Assembly: GCF_020400585.1 (NCBI RefSeq)
Contig: NZ_JAINVF010000029.1
Coordinates: forward strand, 1-64,000
DNA length: 64,000 bases
Reading direction: 5' to 3'
Source: Streptomyces sp. NK08204
GTDB lineage: Bacteria; Actinomycetota; Actinomycetes; Streptomycetales; Streptomycetaceae
Under the pieces are notes generated by a model. The model saw only the letters and a list, made by a program, of their open reading frames with translations. It was not told the DNA's origin and did no database searches. The position numbers and the translations under genes are program-made. This document shows, piece after piece, positions 23,669-32,000 of the stretch. Numbering within the stretch: the first letter of the stretch is position 1; every line of letters begins with the position of its first letter.

Positions 23669-24891
23669 TGGCGGCCGTGATCACCGGTCTGGGCGTGGTC
23701 GCCCCGACCGGCATCGGCGCGGCCGAGCACTGGCGCGCGACCCTGGCCGGCGAGCTGGCCGTGCGGCCGATCGAGACGTTCGACACCAGCCGCTACGCCA
23801 CCACACTGGCCGGCCAGGTGCCAGGATTCGACGTCACCGAGCACGTCCCGGACCGGCTGGCCGTCCAGACCGACCGGTGGACCTGGCTGGCGATAGCCGC
23901 CGCCCGCATGGCCCTCGACGACGCCGACTACGACCCCCGCGCCCATGATCCGTACGCCACCTCGGTGCTGCTGGGCAGCGGCTCGGGCGGCAACGAGTTC
24001 GGCCAACGCGAGATCCAGGCACTGTGGAGCCGGGGCCGCAAGGCGGTCGGCGCGTACCAGTCCATCGCCTGGTTCTACGCCGCGAGCACCGGGCAAGTGG
24101 CCATCCACCACGGCACCAAGGGACCGTGCGGGGTACTGGTCTCCGACGCGGCATCCGGCATCGACAGCCTCGGCTGGGCCGACCGGGCGATCCGGCGCGG
24201 CACCGGTGCCGTACTGGCCGGCGGCACCGAGGCCCCGATCGCGCCGTACGCGCTGACCTGCCAGATGGACGGTGGTCACCTGTCCACCGCGACCGACCCG
24301 AAGGCCGGCTACAAGCCGTTCGACCGGGCGGCCAACGGGCATCTGCCCGGCGAGGGCGGCGCGGTGCTGGTGGTGGAGGACGAAGCCGCGGCACAGGCCC
24401 GGTCCGCGCCCGCCGGCTACGGCGTGATCGCCGGCTATGCGGCCACCCAGGACGCGCACCACTACCGGACGGCCGCGCCGGACGGTCGGCAGTACGCACG
24501 GGCGATCGGGTTGGCCCTGCAGCGGGCCGGCGTGCACCCGGACGACGTGGACCTGGTGGTGGCCGACGGCGCCGGCCGCCCGGAGGCCGACGCCGCCGAG
24601 GCGAGGGCGCTGTGCTCGGTGTTCGGCCCGCACGCGGTGCCGGTCACCGCGCCGCAGGGCCTCGTCGGCCGGCTCCTGGCCGGCGGCTCGGCGCTCAACG
24701 TGGCCACGGCACTGCTCGCGATGCGGGCCGGCGTCATCCCGCCGGTGGGCAATCTCGACGACCCCGATCCGGCATACGGCCTCGACCTGGTGCGCGAACC
24801 GCGTGAACGCAGACTCGGCACGGTGCTGGTCACCGCGCGCGGACACGGCGGATTCAACAGTGCGTTGGTGCTGCGCACCTGCATCCGGTGA
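23668..24891 (+). CDS. type II chain-length factor (KS-beta) with atypical active-site position
   Basis: A 407-residue KS-like protein without catalytic residues. The position of the KS cysteine reads SDAASGID (Ala161), and the NAHGSGT region reads VADGAGRPEADAAEA. Most aromatic-PKS CLFs have glutamine at the cysteine position; alanine here is unusual. It pairs with KS-alpha to set chain length and, in some systems, accept the starter. The start is fixed by the one-base overlap with the KS-alpha stop; the frame is open far upstream inside the KS-alpha gene as a shadow. The final gene of the ACP-KS-CLF operon. Confidence 0.9.
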   Translation: MAAVITGLGVVAPTGIGAAEHWRATLAGELAVRPIETFDTSRYATTLAGQVPGFDVTEHVPDRLAVQTDRWTWLAIAAARMALDDADYDPRAHDPYATSVLLGSGSGGNEFGQREIQALWSRGRKAVGAYQSIAWFYAASTGQVAIHHGTKGPCGVLVSDAASGIDSLGWADRAIRRGTGAVLAGGTEAPIAPYALTCQMDGGHLSTATDPKAGYKPFDRAANGHLPGEGGAVLVVEDEAAAQARSAPAGYGVIAGYAATQDAHHYRTAAPDGRQYARAIGLALQRAGVHPDDVDLVVADGAGRPEADAAEARALCSVFGPHAVPVTAPQGLVGRLLAGGSALNVATALLAMRAGVIPPVGNLDDPDPAYGLDLVREPRERRLGTVLVTARGHGGFNSALVLRTCIR

Positions 24892-25384
24892 CGCACAGCG
24901 CGTCTCGTCCGACGAGGACGCCGAACCGACCGGTCACGAGTTCTCGCGCCCCTGACCGGCGGCGGGACCGTGACACGGCGGTGGCCGCGCGGGTACTTCG
25001 GATGTGACCGGGAAGCGGGCTCGCGCGGCCTTGTCTCGTCCGGCCTTCCACGGCGCGAGGTGCCGGGCCCTTCGGTGAGTTGTCGGTGCGGGCGTGGCCG
25101 CCGCCCGCCGAAGGCCGGCTGCCCGGGGCGCCAGGCGTGGATCCCGCCGAGCACACGGACGCCGGGCTGCGGCAGTGCGCCCAGCCCGCACTCGTCCTTG
25201 GCCAGGATGCCGCCGACCGTTTACCCGGCAGCCAAACACCAGGCCAGCGAGCCCCGTTCCGGGCTGTATCGGAAGCACGGCCACTGCCGAAGCTTGCAGG
25301 AGTGGCCGTCTAGCACCACGGCGGACAGTGGCAGGGCGCGCCGATACGCGGCGTAGGTTGCTGCGAACCACAAGGGAGCGAGAA
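24892..25384. other. non-coding region before the LuxR regulator
   Basis: About 490 bases without a supported gene. Open frames on both strands lack ribosome sites and family resemblance. It presumably holds the CLF operon terminator and the promoter of the regulator. I see no repeat or mobile scar. Confidence 0.5.
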
Positions 25385-26185
25385 ATGCCGGTTACGCCAC
25401 TGTATAGCAGGGGAGCCGACTGCGAGGAATGCCGTCTGCCCGACAGATCCACGGCTGGCTTTATCACTCCCAGAGGTGTTTCGACGGATATTGTGCGTGG
25501 TTTGAACGACTTGCTGACGGTCGGAGTTTGCAGTGGCTCCGGTGTGTACCGGGCGGGCATGATGACGGTACTGCGCGGTGTCCCGGGGATCGATGTGGTG
25601 GTCGAATTCGACACTGCGGGCTACAGTCCCCGGTTGCTGCGGGACCGACGGCCACGCGTGCTGCTGATGGACCTGGACGGCTTCGACATCGATGATCTGC
25701 TGGCCCGGCAGGTGGTGAGCCGGACCACGGAGCAGGCGGTGAAGGTGCTCGCGCTCTCCTCCCACCTGGACCCGGACACCGCGATCAAGGTGCTCCGCGG
25801 AGGTGCGGAGGGTTTTCTGCACAAGGACACACCGGTGCGCGGTCTCGTGGACGCGATCCGGGCGGTCGACCGGGGCGGCGCGGCACTGGACCCGCAGGTG
25901 GCCGGCGAACTGGTCACCGCACTGCGCTACAGCGGCCCTTCGGAGGCCTCGGTCGGCCTGGGCAGCGGGGTGAAGCTCACCCCGCGGCAACGGCAGATCC
26001 TCGGCCTGATCGGCCACGGGCTGACCAATGTGGAGATCGCCGACCAGCTGCAGCTGGGCAGGCCCACGGTGAAGTCGCACATCTCCTCGTTGCTGCGCGC
26101 GCTCGACCTGCGTGACAGGACCCAGTTGGCGGTGTACGCGTGCACGCACGGTTTCCGGGCGCACGCTGCAGTGCCCGTAAATTGA
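25385..26185 (+). CDS. LuxR-family regulator with atypical receiver domain
   Basis: A 266-residue regulator. A 40-residue N-terminal extension precedes a receiver-like domain in which the usual acidic pair is replaced (GVCSGSGVYRAGMM). The strand RVLLMDLDGF keeps an aspartate and FLHKDTPV keeps the lysine. A LuxR HTH ends the protein (LTPRQRQILGLIGHGLTNVEIADQLQLGRPTVKSHISSLL). Loss of the acidic pocket suggests phosphorylation-independent control, perhaps by a pathway product. The start is ATG with GGGAGCGAG upstream. It sits between the type II operon and the tailoring operon and is a likely pathway-specific activator. The two dyads immediately downstream of it are candidate binding sites. 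Confidence 0.85.
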   Translation: MPVTPLYSRGADCEECRLPDRSTAGFITPRGVSTDIVRGLNDLLTVGVCSGSGVYRAGMMTVLRGVPGIDVVVEFDTAGYSPRLLRDRRPRVLLMDLDGFDIDDLLARQVVSRTTEQAVKVLALSSHLDPDTAIKVLRGGAEGFLHKDTPVRGLVDAIRAVDRGGAALDPQVAGELVTALRYSGPSEASVGLGSGVKLTPRQRQILGLIGHGLTNVEIADQLQLGRPTVKSHISSLLRALDLRDRTQLAVYACTHGFRAHAAVPVN

Positions 26186-26191
26186 CGAGCC

Positions 26192-26228
26192 GTTGCGGAT
26201 TTCCCGCAACCGGCTGCGGATATTCCGC
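26192..26228 (+). promoter_or_regulatory. two GCGGAT/TCCGC-type dyads 21 bases apart
   Basis: GTTGCGG-ATTTC-CCGCAAC (26192-26210) and TGCGGATATTCCGC (26215-26228). They lie upstream of the cupin-led operon. Their cores begin 21 bases apart (two helical turns), and a related core precedes the type II operon at 22096. Confidence 0.55.
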
Positions 26229-26251
26229 CGATTTTTCACGGAAGACTTCTG

Positions 26252-27016
26252 ATGCGAAGCGAGATGAGCGTCGAAGATGATTTCCTCATGAGGAATTCGA
26301 AGGTGAGCCGAATTCGCGCCGATGACATAGAGCCCTATCGGGCGCGCGGTGGCCAGTTGCGCATGGTGCTCCACCCGGGTTCGGTGGGCAGCCGCTCCGG
26401 ATACATGGGCACGGCTGTTCTCCAGCCCGGCGAACACGTGGTGGAGCATTTCCACCCGTATTCCGAGGAGTTCCTGTTCGTCGTCAAGGGCGACCTGGTG
26501 CTCGAGGTCGAGGGCGAGGACTGGGCACTGGGAGCCGGCGACGGCATCTACGTGCCCATCGGCAAGCGACACCGGCTGCGCAATGCGGGCACGACCGAGT
26601 CGCTGACCGTGTACCACATCGGCCCGCTCGCGCCGGACCCGTCACTGGCGCACGTCGACACCGAGGTGCTCGGCGAGACGGACACGGAACAGACCGACGC
26701 CGCGGCCGGCACGGCCCGCATCCTGTTCGGCATGACGGTGGCCGAGGAGAAGCGGGAGGCCTTCCTGGCCGCCTACGAAAAGGTCCGGTTCAGCGTCGCC
26801 GCGACCCCCGGGCACATTCGCGACCAGATCTGCCAGTCGCCCGACAACCCGGAAAAGTGGCTGATCACCAGCGAATGGACCTCGGTCGCGGACTTCTTCG
26901 CCTGGGAGAGGTCCGAGGAGCACAAGGAACTGGTCAAGCCGATGCGGGAGTGCTACTCGGATCCTGAGTTCCGCAGCTTCACCGTGGTCGCCGAGACGAA
27001 GGCGGCACAGTCATGA
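26252..27016 (+). CDS. cupin-ABM fusion, probable polyketide cyclase/monooxygenase
   Basis: A 254-residue two-domain protein. Residues 40-130 form a cupin with the metal-site pattern EHVVEHFHPYSEEFLFVV...GDGIYVPIGKRHRL, like TcmJ/WhiE-type polyketide cupins. Residues 155-245 form an antibiotic-biosynthesis-monooxygenase (ABM) ferredoxin-like domain. In aromatic clusters these are usually separate proteins helping first-ring cyclisation or quinone-forming oxygenation. The fusion would co-locate the two activities. It starts a tightly packed operon (overlaps of four to eight bases) with another ABM gene, an NTF2-like gene, a metallo-hydrolase and a SnoaL-like gene. The start could also be the ATG at 26264. 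Confidence 0.82.
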   Translation: MRSEMSVEDDFLMRNSKVSRIRADDIEPYRARGGQLRMVLHPGSVGSRSGYMGTAVLQPGEHVVEHFHPYSEEFLFVVKGDLVLEVEGEDWALGAGDGIYVPIGKRHRLRNAGTTESLTVYHIGPLAPDPSLAHVDTEVLGETDTEQTDAAAGTARILFGMTVAEEKREAFLAAYEKVRFSVAATPGHIRDQICQSPDNPEKWLITSEWTSVADFFAWERSEEHKELVKPMRECYSDPEFRSFTVVAETKAAQS

Positions 27017-27351
27017 GCACCATCTCCGCCGACGACCGTCTCATGACCTACATCAACGTCTTCCACTGCAAGCCGGAGAACCAGCAGGCGCTGTCCGCCG
27101 CGATCCGCAAGGAGACCGACGAGGTCGTCCGGCACATGCCCGGCTTCATCTCGGCCAACCTGCACTGCAGCGTCGACGGTACCCGGGTGACGAACTACGC
27201 CCAGTGGAGCGAGCTCTCGGCCTTTCAGGAACACATCCGCAGCGAGGCGGGCCGCGCGCTGATTCTCGAACTGCACAAATACGCCGACGACGTGGACGTG
27301 CACGTGTACCAGGTCGACTGGATCGTGTCCGGTGAAGGGGAGCGACCGTGA
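27013..27351 (+). CDS. ABM-domain protein (cofactor-independent monooxygenase or cyclase helper)
   Basis: A 112-residue single ABM domain: MTYINVFHCKPENQQALSAAIRKETDEVVRHMPGF then HCSVDGTRVTNYAQWSE. ActVA-Orf6-type members oxidise anthrone-like intermediates to quinones without cofactors; others aid cyclisation. It overlaps both neighbours by four bases. Together with the cupin-ABM fusion it indicates an aromatic or at least phenolic product. Confidence 0.82.
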   Translation: MSTISADDRLMTYINVFHCKPENQQALSAAIRKETDEVVRHMPGFISANLHCSVDGTRVTNYAQWSELSAFQEHIRSEAGRALILELHKYADDVDVHVYQVDWIVSGEGERP

Positions 27352-27737
27352 AAACCGCAAGGGAACTCTGGGAAGCCGTCTACGCGGTGGTCGACGCGGG
27401 CAACCCCGCCGGGGTGGACGAGATGTGCCACGCCGACGTGGAGATCCGCACCGCCAGCCAGCGCAAGAGGGGCGCGACCCAGCTCGCCGCGATGTTCGCG
27501 CAGCAGCGTGGGCTGTACGGCGAACTGGAAATCGACGTCGACGGGGTCATCGAGTCGGCGGACGGCTCCGCGCTGTCGGTCGAGTTGACGCTGTCCGGCG
27601 TGCCCAAGGGCACCGGACAGCGGTTGACCTGGAACGTCGTGGAGACGATCCGGGCCGACGCCGGCCGCATCGTGTCCTGGCACGCCATGCTCGACCGCAC
27701 CGGCCTGGTCCAGCAGATCCGCGCGCTCCAGGGATGA
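27348..27737 (+). CDS. NTF2/SnoaL-like fold protein
   Basis: A 129-residue protein of the nuclear-transport-factor-2-like superfamily: ELWEAVYAVVDAGNPAGVDEMCHADVEIR and VVETIRADAGRIVSWHAMLD. Members serve as polyketide cyclases, isomerases or hydroxylases. The specific reaction cannot be read from sequence. It is coupled by four-base overlaps to the ABM gene before and the hydrolase after it. Confidence 0.75.
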   Translation: MKTARELWEAVYAVVDAGNPAGVDEMCHADVEIRTASQRKRGATQLAAMFAQQRGLYGELEIDVDGVIESADGSALSVELTLSGVPKGTGQRLTWNVVETIRADAGRIVSWHAMLDRTGLVQQIRALQG

Positions 27738-28612
27738 CCGCCATGCCGGTCGCAATACCCGCACGCCGGGAGGTGGAAGTCGCCGACGGCGTGGTCGCGG
27801 TGGTGAACGGCGACGGCAGCGCGGGCCTGTCGAACAGCGTGCTGCTGCTCGGCGAGCCGACCACGGTGATCGACACCATGCTGCTGCCGGAGATGGCGGC
27901 CGACATCGTGACCGCACTGACCCGCCGGGGCCGCGGCGCCGAACTGGTCGTCAACACGCACATCCACACCGACCACATCGGCGGGAACGTCCTGTTCGAC
28001 AAGGTGCCGATCATCGCCCATCCGCGCACGGTGACCGGGATGCGCAGGATGATCGGCGAACCCGGCCTGCCCGTACTGCTCGCCAAGGTGATGCCGAGGT
28101 TCGCGACGCGCCTGGCGGACTGGGACAGCGTGGCCGCCGAACCGGTCCCACCCGCCGGCATCGAACGCGCGCTGCCCGACGGAGCGCGGGTGCTCGAGTT
28201 CACCGACACCCATTCGGCGGCCGACCTCGCGGTGTGGCTGCCTGCCGAACAGGTGCTGATCACCGGCGACCTGTGCTTCGCCGGAGTGACGCCGCTGGCC
28301 GTGCACGGCCGGGTCGGCCGCTGGCGGACGGCACTGGACCAGCTGATCGCGCTGCGCCCCAGGGTGGTCCTTCCCGGCCACGGCAGGCCGGCCGGGATCG
28401 AGGCGCTGCACGACCTGGCCGACTACTTCGACCGCGTGCTCGCCGCGGCCCGGCTGGCGCACGCCGAACAGCTGCCCGCGGAAACGGTGTGGGCCCGGTT
28501 CGATCCGGGCCCGGCGGCGGGCTGGCTCGAACCGGAACGAACTCTCGTGAACATCCAGGTGGCTCTCTGTGAGCTGACCGGAAAACCCTTCCAAGGAGAA
28601 CATCGTGTCTAA
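27734..28612 (+). CDS. metallo-beta-lactamase-fold hydrolase
   Basis: A 292-residue MBL-fold enzyme with the zinc motif THIHTDHIGG near residue 77, the aspartate in LITGDLCF and the histidine in VLPGHGRP. MBL-fold thioesterases release products in several polyketide systems, and others act as lactonases; either would fit here. The start is the ATG overlapping the preceding stop. The gene overlaps the following SnoaL-like gene by eight bases. No TE domain or other thioesterase exists in the cluster, which strengthens the case for a role in chain release or hydrolysis (inference). Confidence 0.85.
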   Translation: MTAMPVAIPARREVEVADGVVAVVNGDGSAGLSNSVLLLGEPTTVIDTMLLPEMAADIVTALTRRGRGAELVVNTHIHTDHIGGNVLFDKVPIIAHPRTVTGMRRMIGEPGLPVLLAKVMPRFATRLADWDSVAAEPVPPAGIERALPDGARVLEFTDTHSAADLAVWLPAEQVLITGDLCFAGVTPLAVHGRVGRWRTALDQLIALRPRVVLPGHGRPAGIEALHDLADYFDRVLAAARLAHAEQLPAETVWARFDPGPAAGWLEPERTLVNIQVALCELTGKPFQGEHRV

Positions 28613-29051
28613 CAAGATCATGTGTCGTCGGATCCTGGACGAGGCCTTCTCCCAGGGCAAGACCGAGGTCCTCGACGAGCTGATGACCGAGGACTTCGTC
28701 AACCACAACGCGGCTCCCGGAATGGACACCGGCCGCGAGGGCGTCAAGTCGGTGATCCGGGTCGAGCGTGAAGGCTTCCCGGACATGAAGGTCGAGCTGA
28801 TCCGCGACTTCGAGGACGGCGAGTTCGTCATCCAGCACGTCGAGGTGTCCGGCACGCACAAGGGCCATGTGTTCGGCGCGGCGCCGACCGGCCGCACCAT
28901 CAGCTGGAACGAGATCCACATCGTGCGGGTCCGCGACGGCCGCGTGAGCGACCACTGGGCCTGCAACGACCTGCACGTCCTGCTGACGAAGCTGGGCAGG
29001 ATGACGCCGCCCGACACGTCCGCCTTCTCCCAGGCGACCGCCGCTTCCTGA
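28605..29051 (+). CDS. SnoaL-like polyketide cyclase family protein
   Basis: A 148-residue SnoaL-like protein: ILDEAFSQGKTEVLDELMTEDFVNHNAAPGMDTGREGVKSVI, then ISWNEIHIVRVRDGRVSDHW. The DHW motif carries residues used for aldol-type ring closure in SnoaL-type cyclases. It starts at GTG within the end of the hydrolase gene and is the last small gene before the type I PKS, 46 bases away. Involvement in cyclisation or hydroxylation of the polyketide is likely; the ring cannot be named. Confidence 0.82.
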   Translation: MSNKIMCRRILDEAFSQGKTEVLDELMTEDFVNHNAAPGMDTGREGVKSVIRVEREGFPDMKVELIRDFEDGEFVIQHVEVSGTHKGHVFGAAPTGRTISWNEIHIVRVRDGRVSDHWACNDLHVLLTKLGRMTPPDTSAFSQATAAS

Positions 29052-29097
29052 CCGGCACCCTGCGTCGTCATTCGGGATTTCGTCGAGGAGATGCATC

Positions 29098-32000
29098 ATG
29101 ACAGACGGTTTCGCGATCATCGGCATGGCCGCCCGGCTGCCCCGGGCGAACGGACCGGCCGGGTTCTGGCGGCTGCTGCGTTCGGGCACCGACGCGGTCA
29201 CCGACCCGCCCCCGGACCGGATGATCGCGCGCCGTGGCGCATTCCTCGACGACATCTCCGGATTCGACGCCGGCTTCTTCGGCATCTTCCCGCGGGAGGC
29301 CGCCGCCATGGACCCGCACCAGAGGCTGATTCTGGAGTTGGGCTGGGAGGCGCTGGAACACTCCCGGGTGACCGAGACCCGGCTGGCGGGCACGCGGACG
29401 GGCGTGTTCGTGTCCGCGCCGGGGGAGAGCACGCCGGCGTCCACGCCCGGCCCTTACACCTTCGCCGGACGACAACGGGCCATGGTGGCCAACCGGTTGT
29501 CCCACGCCCTGGGCCTGCAGGGACCGAGCCTCACCGTGGACACCGGGCAGTCCTCCTCGCTGGTCGCGGTGCACCTGGCGGTGCAGTCGCTGCGGACCGG
29601 TGAGTGCGACCTGGCCATCGCGGGCGGGGCCAGCCTGATGGTGACCCCGGACGCCCACAGCGGCCTGGCCGAGATGGGCGTGCTGTCCCCGGACGGCCGG
29701 TGTCACGTGTTCGACAGCCGGGCCAACGGCTTCGTGCCCGGCGAGGGCGGCGGCCTCGTCGTACTGAAGCGGCTGGCCGACGCGCTGGCCGACGGCGACC
29801 GCATCGCCGCGGTCGTCGTCGGCAGCGCGGTGAACAACGACGGCCGCACCGACGGGCTGACGGTGCCCAGCGCCACGGCACAGCAGGCGCTGCTCACGCG
29901 GGCGTACGACCAGGCCGGGGTCGACCCCGGTGCGGTCCAGTACGTCGAACTGCACGGAACCGGTACCGCCGTGGGCGACCCGGTCGAGGCGGCCGGCCTC
30001 GGTGCCGCGCTGGGCACCGTCCCGACCCGGACGGCACCGCTGCTGGTCGGGTCCGTCAAGACCAACATCGGCCATCTGGAGGCCGCGGCCGGGATCGCCG
30101 GCCTGCTCAAGACCGTGCTGAGCCTGCAGAACCGGCAGGTGCCCGCGAGTCTGCACTTCGCGGCGCCCCATCCGGCCATTGCGCTGGCGGAGTTGAACCT
30201 CCGGGTGAACACGCAGGCGCGGCCGTGGCCCGCCGGTCCGGCCGTGGCCGGCGTCAGTTCGTTCGGCCTCGGCGGCACGAACTGCCACGTGGTGCTCGCC
30301 GAGGCACCACCGCAGCCCCGTCCGCCAGCGCCGTCGGGCCTGCCGGTGGTGCCGTGGGTGCTGTCCGCGAAGACCGGAGACGCCCTGCGCGGGCAGGCCC
30401 GACGGCTGCTGGACCAGGCCGCCGGATCCGACCCGGTGGACGTCGGTCTCTCGCTGGCGGCCACCCGGACGCCGTTCCCGGTTCGCGCGGTCGTGTTCGG
30501 CCGCACCCAACTCGAACTGGAGTCCGGATTGCGGGAGCTGGCCGACGCGGTCGTACCGGCGGTGGTGGTCGGGTCGGCCGCGGAACCGTTGTCGGTGATG
30601 GCACGCGAGTTCGTGGCCGGTGCCGAGGTGGACTGGTCCGCCGTGTTCACCGGCGCCGGCGCGCGCCTGGTGGACCTGCCCACCTACGCGTTCGACCGGC
30701 CGGCCACAGATGTCGGCAGGCCGGCCAGCGCGGTGCCCGGGCCGGACGACGACCTGATCAGGGTCGTCCGGACCGAGATCGCCGCCCAGTTGGGTCACCA
30801 CGATGCCGATGCCGTGCCGCACGAGCGCAGTTTCCAGGATCTCGGCTTCGGCTCGCTCAGCGCGATCGAACTGGCCGAGCGGCTGTCGGCGACGATCGGC
30901 AGGCGGGTCGATGCGACCGCGATCTTCGACTATCCGACCCCGGCCGCGCTGGCCGCACACCTGGCCGCACACCTGGGCGACCACGCCGCCGACCACCACG
31001 CCGCCGACCACCACCCGGCCGACGCGCTGCCGGCCTCCGGTCCGGCCGACGACCGCCCGCAGCCGGTCGGGACCACGCGGACCGCCGCCGACGCCGCCGC
31101 CGACGACGATGACCCGATCGCGATCGTGGGTGTCGGGTGCCGTTATCCCGGTGGTGTCGCGTCGGCGGCCGACCTGTGGGAGGTCGCGGCCGGTGGGCGT
31201 GATGTGATCTCTGCGTTTCCCACCGACCGTGGGTGGGATCTGGCGGCGCTCTACGATCCCGACCCGGACCGGGTGGGCACGACGTACGTCCGCGAGGGTG
31301 GATTCCTCTACGGCGCGGGGGAGTTCGACGCCGGTTTCTTCGGGGTGTCTCCGCGTGAGGCGTTGTCGATGGATCCGCAGCAGCGGTTGCTGCTGGAGGT
31401 GTCGTGGGAGGTGCTGGAGCGGGCGGGTATTGATCCTGGTTCGTTGAAGGGCAGCGCGACAGGCGTCTTCACCGGAGTCATGCACCACGACTACGGCTCC
31501 ACCGGCGACCGCCCCGAGGAACTGGAGGGCTACGCCGTCACCAGCACGCAGGGCAGCGTCGCCTCCGGTCGCGTCTCGTACACCTTCGGGTTCGAGGGCC
31601 CGGCGATGACGGTGGACACGGCGTGCTCGTCGTCGCTGGTGGCGCTGCACCTGGCCGCGCAGGCACTGCGGTCGGGAGAGTGCTCGCTCGCCCTGGCCGG
31701 CGGCGTCACCGTCATGGCGACCCCCTGGGTCTTCGTGGAGTTCAGCCGGCAGCGCGGGATGGCGCCCGACGGCCGGAGCAAGGCGTTCTCCGCGGCGGCC
31801 GACGGGGCCGGGTGGGGGGAAGGCGTCGGCGTCCTGCTCCTGGAACGGCTCTCGGACGCCCGTCGTCACGGGCATCGGGTGCTGGCGGTGGTGCGTGGCT
31901 CGGCGGTCAACCAGGACGGTGCGTCGAACGGGCTGACCGCGCCCAACGGGCCGTCGCAGGAACGGGTGATCCGGGCCGCGCTGGCCAGCGCCGGTCTGAC

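Noticed and set aside
24892..25384. A 128-codon plus-strand frame and a 226-codon minus-strand frame as possible genes
   Set aside because: Neither has a ribosome site, consistent codon bias or recognisable similarity, and they overlap each other.
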